From positions 60,830 through 124,829 of the forward strand of contig WEDG01004963.1 of the NCBI GenBank assembly GCA_017591395.1: 64,000 bases of DNA. The letters are read 5' to 3'. The DNA comes from Schistocephalus solidus (lineage: Eukaryota > Platyhelminthes > Cestoda > Diphyllobothriidea > Diphyllobothriidae). The position numbers were made by a program, and so were the translations under genes. Shown here one piece after another: positions 56,755 to 64,000 of this stretch; within the stretch, counting starts at the first letter, position 1, and each line of letters begins with the position of its first letter. Below the pieces are notes generated by a model. The model searched no databases, was not told where the DNA came from, and was given only the letters and a program-made list of their open reading frames with translations.

Positions 56755-58860
56755 GGCATATACGGTGAACTAGAAAAGAAGCAGTAAAAAAACTCCTAGG
56801 GTAAAATCGGAGGCGGAGTTCGGCGAGCCGCCAATTTAAACAAATAGGAGAAAAAAACTGTTTCACTAAAAAAATAATAGCTTAATGCAATGGGATAGTA
56901 TTATGATGTTGCTGACAACGTATGAGGGTTCGGAACGCTCCTTGTCGGGTGAGAGATAATATAGCAGTCGAAACTACTGTTTATAACCACCAGTGGAGGT
57001 GAGAGAGGAGGAACTCATCGTGGACACCAGGGTCGAAACGAAGAGAAGACAGTAGAGGTCAAGAGATCATCATCAAGATGCGACCTTGCTGACTGCATAG
57101 TCCACCACCAAAGAGGCGAAACCATCAGAACCCGCCTCGATCATCAACAGAACCTAAAGGCTATCGTCAGGGGTTGCAAATTCGGAGGAAAGTATCAAGG
57201 TTGTCAAGAGTTGGTGATGCTAGTTTAAAAGGAGGGGACGAAAAAGTGAATGCAAAGATTGACTCTGCAGAGGATGATGGAAACCTATTTAGAAACAAAT
57301 ATAATGTTAAGAGAGCTAGCTCAAATACCAGGAGGAGCCTTTTTAAAATCCAAAAGTTGTGACTTTGGGAAGGAAACAGACAATAAGGACTTACTGTCTT
57401 CCGAAATAAAATGTTTGCGTAATTTTGTTTTGAAAATAGCTTATGTAGACGAAAACCTAATTTCCAGTGGGAGATTATTCCATATTAAAGCATATTTGGA
57501 GGTAAAACACTGAGATTGGTTAGTTGTGGAGCTAAGGGGTGGTGAAATGATCATGGAGGAATTACGAGTGGCATAGGGTTGATCTACCGGAGTGAGAGCA
57601 TTAATTCGTGGGAGATTTGGGCTAGAGTTAACGCGAAACAGGAAGCAGAGACCGGCTTCGAGTCTTCTAACCCACAGAATTTTAATGTTTGCTAACTGGC
57701 ATCTATCCGTATAAGAGATACTGGATCCAGGAAGAGAAATAGTCTTTGAGTAAAAACTCTGAATTTTTTCAATTTTACTGCATTCATAGGCATTCAGCAG
57801 CACAAAGAGAGGATAGCAGTATTCTAGGATAGGAAGAACAAACATGCGGTAGAGATTTAACTTTATTTCCGGAAGGAAGAAATTATGTGATATAAAACCA
57901 CATATCTGTGCAGTCTTTGCAGAAATTCGATCTGCATGAGGCGATAATGCTAGCTTTTTCGTTTAACTTAGACCTAAGTCTTTTATGGTTGATCGTTCTA
58001 AAAGTGTACTATTTTGAAATACTAGGGGTCCAGGAAGCTTGGTGGGGTGAAAACACATGAAACTACTCTTGGATGGAGAACATTCCATCTGCCAACTACA
58101 GTTCCAAAATGAGAGTATAATTAGCTCAGTGTTGATTTTATCAACGCAACTATTGGAAGTGTCTTTAGAAAATGAATGAATGCACTTAAGATCGTCAGCG
58201 TTAACGAAATTTTGTGAATTTTTATGAGTAAAGTTGAAATTTAGTTTATGTACAGAAGGAAGAGAAGGGGACCTAGAACCGTGCCTTAAAAAACGCCACT
58301 TCTGATTGGCTGAGGCCTCGAATAGCTATTACCTACTAAGACCTTCTGGCTGCGGTAAGACAAGTAGGTACCAATGAAGTCAAGGAGAGGAGGCCGGATG
58401 CCAAGGGTTTCCAGTTTCACCAGGTCAAAGTAGATCACGACCACTGACTGCTGCTCATTACGAAGGGAAGTAACTAAGTCAAGAAAAGCTAAGTGGCACA
58501 CTTCGCATGATCTCCCAGGTAGAAAACCATATTGCGAGTCGCTTTAAGATCTTTTTTTCAAGGCAAAAGTCGAGAATTTGATTAAGATAATTTTTTCAAG
58601 AAGTTTTGCTAGAGCCGGGGTTTTGTGAACGCCTCGATAATTATTTACGTCCGAACGAGATCCCGACCTGAAGACAGGAAAGAATAATAGATGTCTTCCA
58701 TGAGTCAGGAAAGAATCCGTTTAGAAGATAAACTGAGAATATATGGCTAAGCAATCGGGGGAAGCTTGGCCCTCTCTTAATAACTGAGTTTGGAATACCG
58801 TCAGTCCCCGAAAAGTGCGAGTATTTAGACGAATTATTTGCTTACGAATTAGTTCTTAGG
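56755..58860 (-). mobile_element. divergent family B retrotransposon, 3' half (B5)
   Basis: Minus-strand 3' UTR (GTGAACTAGAAAAGAAGCAG), C-terminal region (MFVLPILEYCYPLFV, ILWVRRLEAGLCFLFRVN, about 57845-57600), RT motif B (about 58310) and fingers (SGSRSDVNNYRGVHKTPALA, about 58640). Protein similarity to B2 is clear but lower than among the other B copies, so it is an older subfamily. Motif A is damaged by a deletion near 58420. Confidence 0.8.
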
Positions 58861-58879
58861 AGAAATCTTTGGTGCTGAT

Positions 58880-59095
58880 AACATTAAATGAGGATGCGTG
58901 AAACGTCGGAACCGGTTCAGTAACTCGCCACTGTACCTTTTGAACAGGTTGTTATCCTGCTGCATCCACGGTCTGCAGGCCTGAATCACGAATTCCAAAT
59001 GCGGTTTCGCAAGCATAACGAAAACTTTAGAAAATAAATCTTCGATAAAAACTGTAAATACCCACTTGATGACGTAGAACATTGAATATGCGGCT
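58880..59095 (-). mobile_element. family C retrotransposon fragment inside B5
   Basis: The minus strand encodes LFSKVFVMLAKPHLEFVIQA and RPWMQQDN, the post-RT block of family C. Truncated at both ends. It sits where B5 loses continuity. A TTTA repeat follows at 59096-59110. Confidence 0.75.
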
Positions 59096-59369
59096 TTTTA
59101 TTTATTTATTTACAGCCAGTTAACAGGCAAGGTTATAAGAGATATGCAGTAGATTATCCAACTTCCAGTGAAACAAACTCCAGATCATTCTTTAAAGTGT
59201 TTTAAGGAGAAAAAACTGCCGCTTATTCAGTGAGTAAACTTCAGGACGGGGCAATGTTGACACAGGTGAACGATGTAGTACTTCTCCTTTAAGTGTTATG
59301 GATCTGGTATCCTGCAACAGCAGGTATGTAGGCGAATGGATGCTCGCTGTCGGCTGAGGAAGAAGCCGA

Positions 59370-61105
59370 TTACGGACTGCAGAGCCAGAAATATGAAACG
59401 ACGTGAGAGTCTACGCAGTCTACCGCAGGACTTGAAGGTGGAAACCAATAAACTTCAGGAAGATGGAAGTCCCCTGCAATCAAACAGTACTTCAGATTTA
59501 AGTCCGCTGCTGCGTGCCATGTCTGCGAGAGACAAAGATCATTATCCTCGCTGGCGTTGGGAGGGCGATAGACAAAACCAACGAGTAAAGAGTAGTTATC
59601 TTTTAGAACAACTCGGAGCCAAAAGCTCTCTTCTACAACGATAAATTCTGAATAGTCCAACAGCAGAAATGTAAGTGGTTGCTTAACATAGATACCGCTT
59701 CCTCCACCACGGCCCTTATGTCGAGCATTTGAACGTAAGCAAAGCATAGAATAGAGAGTTCGGTGTCGAATACACGGGGTATTGACCATGTTTCTGTAAC
59801 TTTTACAATGTCACGGCGGTGGAGGAAAACCAGAGTATGGAGCACAGGCATCTTATTAAGAGGAGATCTAGCATTTGAGACGAATATTTTAAGCGGGCAA
59901 GTTTTCAGTTTCTGAAATGGCACAGTTAAGCTGTCCGAGTGACTGCCTTCGGTCAAATAAATGCTCTTTTCAGTTGAAAAATTTGTCCGTCCCTTATTTG
60001 GAGATGTGCTTTGCCATTGGTCCTTCATCTTTACAGTTCTATTATTAGTTGTCTCATTTTCATTCACTTTTTCAGCCAATATTCCGGTTGAAAAAAACTT
60101 CAGAATGCAGACCCTGTAGGGCTAATTTTCTCTGTAGCAGGAGCTGTGCCTGTGCTTTCGTTTACCAAGATGATTTTAGAGGTCTTGGTCGAGGATTTGA
60201 GTCGGGTGCTGACAGAGCCTTCCCTATTCTATATGCCTTGAGAACGTGGATGGACTCGCCGTCCGTTATCAACATTTTTGCATACAATTTAAAGATATCC
60301 AAGTCACGTTTAACTCGCTCCGTTGGAATTATTGACGCTGACTGTGGGACCCCTTTTATGACTACATTATGTTTTCAACCCAGATATTTCAACTGAGCAA
60401 GTAATGGTATCCAGTTCAATTGATCCGATAGGTCCAGATGAACCGGGTGTTGGGCAGGCTGGAGACAAATCTGTGTATGACTTGGTCTTCTTAAACCTTT
60501 TCCTCTTTGGCTTTACAAACTCACCAACCTCTTCAACATCGCATGTTGGTGCAACGTCTAGCAGCGATGTAGCGCTCAGTTGTTAGACCAGATTAGTGTT
60601 AATGCTGTCTTAGCTAAGTGAAGATGGTGTGGAGCAAGGACTAGATGGGACACCTTTTGAACTAGCGAACCGTCCTCTGGTTTAATGGGTTTGGTAAACG
60701 CGATGGCTTTTATGTGAGTATTAGGTAAGCTGAAAGAGGCTATACATTCATACGAATTTCGCTTTGCGATAGGTTTTTTACGGACAGGAGCTTTTTTAAC
60801 AGGTGGGCAAGAAATAGATTTTTTAATTTATCTATTTCTTGCCTTAAATTATCTACCTCCTGCCCCATCCCTAGGAATTTCTGTAGGAGGCTGAAACAAC
60901 CCATAAAATTTTCATCTTCGTTAGCTACATTAACTGAGCTTACTAGACTTTCAGCCCGTTTAGCGGGAAGTGAACAAATAACATAATAACGATAGTTGCA
61001 ACTATTATTTGCTTGTCTATTTATTTGCTGATCAAACCCCCTGACAATATCGCCGACTGTTAAGAGGCGTCGATAGACGGTCCTACGTGATTTTTCGGCG
61101 CATAT
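59370..61105 (-). mobile_element. divergent family B retrotransposon, 5' half (endonuclease and ORF1)
   Basis: Endonuclease pieces: KIFVSNARSPLNKMPVLHTL and VKVTETWS (59940-59790), LLVGFVYRPPNASEDNDL (59600) and IAGDFHLPEVYW (59480). Upstream, in broken frames, is an ORF1 with RKITRRTVYRRLLTVGDIV (about 61095) and a coiled coil MGQEVDNLRQEIDKLKN (about 60870-60820). It matches the 3' half at 56755-58860 in strand and order. Confidence 0.7.
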
Positions 61106-61254
61106 TCGAAACTAGGTCACGGACAATTTTTTGGGGCAATAAACTTAAGGCACCTGCGTTTTGCATACTTATGGGCATTCAGAGCAAATGCGATGGATAT
61201 GAGAAGCACCACAAAATTAACAGAGATTCGGTTATTATATTATATTATATTATA

Positions 61255-61435
61255 TTTAGAAACCCGTAACCTCTTATCGACTGCACAATACGGCTTTCGT
61301 AGGGGAAGATCGTGTGTTACGAACTTACTTTATACGATGCAAAGCTGGACAAAAGCACTCGATGCAAAAGACAATGTGCATGTGGCCTACATTGATTTCC
61401 AGAAGGCCTTCGAGATACTCGAAATCACAAACAAC
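61255..61435 (+). mobile_element. family C RT fragment (C5)
   Basis: Encodes AQYGFRRGRSCVTNLLYTMQ and VAYIDFQKAFE, i.e. the fingers and motif A of family C, then stops. A TTATA repeat precedes it at 61233-61258. Confidence 0.75.
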
Positions 61436-61439
61436 GCGC

Positions 61440-62073
61440 CTAGAAGTTTTCATTAACCACTTTAGCTTGTTTGCTTAAATAGCAGTGTTCGAAAATGACG
61501 AGTTTGATTTAAGTTAAACACCTGTTTTCCAAGGTTAATAAATGGTAAAATTTGAAGTTAAAACACCTTTACAAAATGGGGATGAATGTATCAGGTAGGA
61601 ATGGTTAGAGTCCAGACTAGTCTGTTATTGACGTTCGAGAGTATTCACTCGACAGAGAGAGAAACGTCTGCGGTTGATTCGAAGGTAAATGTACTTCCAA
61701 TCAGATGTGACCGCAGTCGATTCCGGTGTGGGGTCTGCCGACTAATAAGATTTAGTTGACTGATTGCTAAAAAAAGGTGAAAAAAGATTAGGAGCAGGAG
61801 AAGTTCAACGGTAAGAAACTTTCAATGCAGTCCTACAGTCTTCATATTTGTATAATATAACATAGTGTTGATTATGTTTGATCTAGCAGTATGAAACAGC
61901 TAGTAACATTCGCTTCATAAAGCTTTATCAAAACCTAGGCGTGCGGCTCGTGGCGCATTCGAAAAAGGTGAGCATAAATTATGTTAAAAACGAAAAAATT
62001 ATACTTATAACAGACAGAGATAAAAAATAATAAGTTTTGCAATTTAGTTTTAAAGCAAATTGTTTAACAATCA
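61440..62073. other. spacer, nothing recognised
   Basis: AT-rich, without open frames or repeats shared with the window. Confidence 0.5.
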
Positions 62074-62731
62074 TTGAGAATTTAGAATTTTCATTTGGTT
62101 AGCGCCGGCAAAGCACTGTCTAAGCAAACATTAGTAACGAAATAAAGTTATCACAATGTGTGCAGATAAAATGTACAAATACATAACTTGTCCTGCAAGG
62201 TCAACAGTTAGCGAGGTTTTAAAATTAATGGTGAACTAGAAAAAATAGGCAGTAAAAAAATTCCTACCATAAAAATGGAGGCAGAGTTCAATTCACCTTC
62301 ATTTTTAATACAAGGTAGGAAAAAACTGCTTCGAAAAAAATGGTCAGGTGGTAGAGTAGGGTTATACGGTAATAGCATTTCAGAATGAGTTAATGAAACG
62401 TCGAGGTGATTCGTTCTTGATCACTTAGGCGTATGAAACAAAATCTCACAAAAATGCGTCAATGAACTTAAATCCTCAGCATGTTAGGATCCAGAATTTG
62501 AATTCTGATGATGGTTAGTATCCAAAGAAACGGTAGCATTTTAGACTGTGAACCACCGAATGTGTACGTCCAAATGACGTCTTCGTTTGGATGACTGGTG
62601 ATATAAGGAGACGTCATAGTTCACGGGCGACTCGAGGTAGCGAAAATATAGTTTCAAGAGGGTCACTTAAATTCCCGATGGTCCTTTCTCCAAGTCATGG
62701 GGAAAGCTACTGGGAAAAGATGAGGAAAATA
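62074..62731 (-). mobile_element. family B retrotransposon, 3' UTR fragment (B6)
   Basis: Matches 24770-25430 from TTGAGAATTTAGAATTTTCA to GGGAAAAGATGAGGAAAAT. Contains only 3' UTR and the last codons. 5' truncated at 62731, next to C6. Confidence 0.85.
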
Positions 62732-62734
62732 TTA

Positions 62735-64000
62735 TATTGCGTATAATTTAGTATAATTCAGTATAGATAAGAGAGATAGGCAGAGCCTTTGAAACCCCTA
62801 TTTGCAGATAGACGCTAGCAAAATAAGCAAACATTACATGGCGATAGTTAAATGACGAGAGAGGAAAAAGTATAAGTCTTTCTAGTCGGCCTTCATAGGG
62901 TTGGCCTTCCAATCCGCTGACTAGTTTCGGCGCCCTCTGTTGAGCCTTCTCCAACAGAGAGTAGTCATGTTTCGTCCAGGGGCGCTACGCCTGAACGCAA
63001 TATTCAAACACCGGTCGGATTAATGGTCCAAACACGCGCCCAAAAGGCTCTCCGTCAAAATTAACGAAGGATCTCTTGATTGCTCTTATGATATACATAA
63101 CTTTCTTTGCTATATTTGCACAGTGCGACGATTGTTTGAGAGTGGGTGTTATCTATATACCCAAGTCTATTAGAATATTTACCTCTTGGAGTTGGTGACC
63201 ACTGATGAAGTAATGATATTTAAACCTAATAATTTTTCTGTAACTAGACCGCAGTCGGATGATTTGGCATTTTTTGAAATTAAGGTTCAGCAGCCACTCA
63301 TAACACCATGTTTGCAAGCGATCTAAGTTTTGTTGTAATTTCCGCGCAACGTCCGGTTTTTTAATCAAGTTCCATAACTTCAGATCGTCAGCGAACATTA
63401 CTTTCTCGCATGTCAGATAATCAATGCATTCGTTCACGTATATCAGAAACAAAATGGGACCCAGAACGCTGCCCTGCGGAACTCCACTGTGACTGGTTTC
63501 CCAGTGAGACTTGCGTCTCCAATATAAACACGTTGGAGCCTGTCTGTGAGAAAGTTGGCCAACCATTTGAGTAGGTTGCCAGTCACACCCATTTTACGCA
63601 GCTTGCAGATCAGACGTCTTTGTGGAACCCTGTCAAAGGCTCTGCTAAAGTCAATGTAGACTGCATTGTCAAACAAACCCATTTCAAATGATTTCGTCTA
63701 ACTTTTCATGGATGTGAGCAGTTTTGTGAGGCAGGATCGACCACTTTGAAATCCATGTTGATATGAACATAGCAAGTTATTCTCTTCACGATGCCTCAGT
63801 TCCGTTTTGATTATCTTCTCCGTCATTTTGAAACAGAAACTTGTGAGGCTGAATCGTCGGAAACTGTTTGGTGATGACCTCTTCCACTCGGTAGGCAGAG
63901 CTCCTGCCTCCATCGAACTCTCGAATATCTGGGAGAGCGAAGAGGCCAGCTGGTCAGTGAGTACATTGAGAACTTTTGTGGATGTACCATCTGGGCCAGG
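62735..64000 (-). mobile_element. family C retrotransposon (C6), runs off the window
   Basis: Short 3' region (tail with GTATAATTCAGTATA instead of clean repeats), post-RT block with an internal deletion near 62845, then RT: HYFISGHQLQEVNILIDLGI (63220-63160), VMFADDLKLW (motif C, 63400), SGVPQGSVLGPILFLIYVNE (63490-63430), VYIDFSRAFDRVPQRRLICK (63660-63600) and QHGFQSGRSCLTKLL (63755). The linker PGPDGTST is at the window edge. Frameshifts near 63490, 63690 and 63870. Confidence 0.85.

Overview
The window is eukaryotic and looks like a flatworm genome, most likely a tapeworm. Evidence: coding exons broken by introns, GT-AG introns as short as 29-41 nt, very dense non-LTR retrotransposon debris, a tRNA-headed SINE, and a retroelement carrying a C2H2 zinc-finger tail of a type I associate with pseudophyllidean tapeworms. 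The taxon is inference. No prokaryotic features (operons, ribosome binding sites, CRISPR) were seen.

Layout. 1-4020: intergenic, with one SINE and one possible exon. 4020-5500: 5'- and 3'-broken element of retrotransposon family A. 6359-14932: phase-compatible exons of a minus-strand host gene whose introns hold foldback repeats, a purine microsatellite and an inverted copy of one of its own exons. 15141-15360: a near-perfect 100-bp hairpin with a pol III B-box in its loop. 15743-19225: a four-exon minus-strand host gene, open over 310 codons. 21137-64000: nested retrotransposons. Family A has an endonuclease, RT and zinc fingers. Family B is CR1/Jockey-like with a shared 3' end at 24770, 31003, 37915 and 62074. 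Family C is CR1/Jockey-like with tails rich in CTGAA-type repeats. Family G is a small relic. Short dispersed repeats D and E lie among them.

The most interesting object is element F, present as two inverted copies (34414-36726 and 38392-40699). It has terminal inverted repeats beginning CCCTAATA and carries no recognisable transposase. It does carry a gene split by 34-125 nt introns that encodes a DUF4806-like protein with a Ser/Asp-rich N terminus, a basic stretch and a short coiled coil. In copy 2 the predicted seven-exon gene is completely open (424 aa). The two copies appear to have recombined and inverted the 1.7 kb between them. Re-inverting that segment joins two halves of a C retrotransposon in frame with a 3-bp target duplication, and also brings two halves of a B retrotransposon back into line. 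A related DUF4806-type N-terminal gene fragment lies 1 kb upstream of copy 1.

Functionally the window is two host genes of unknown role set in a transposon graveyard. Almost all retroelement ORFs are broken; the F copy 2 gene and the RT of element C1 are the best preserved.
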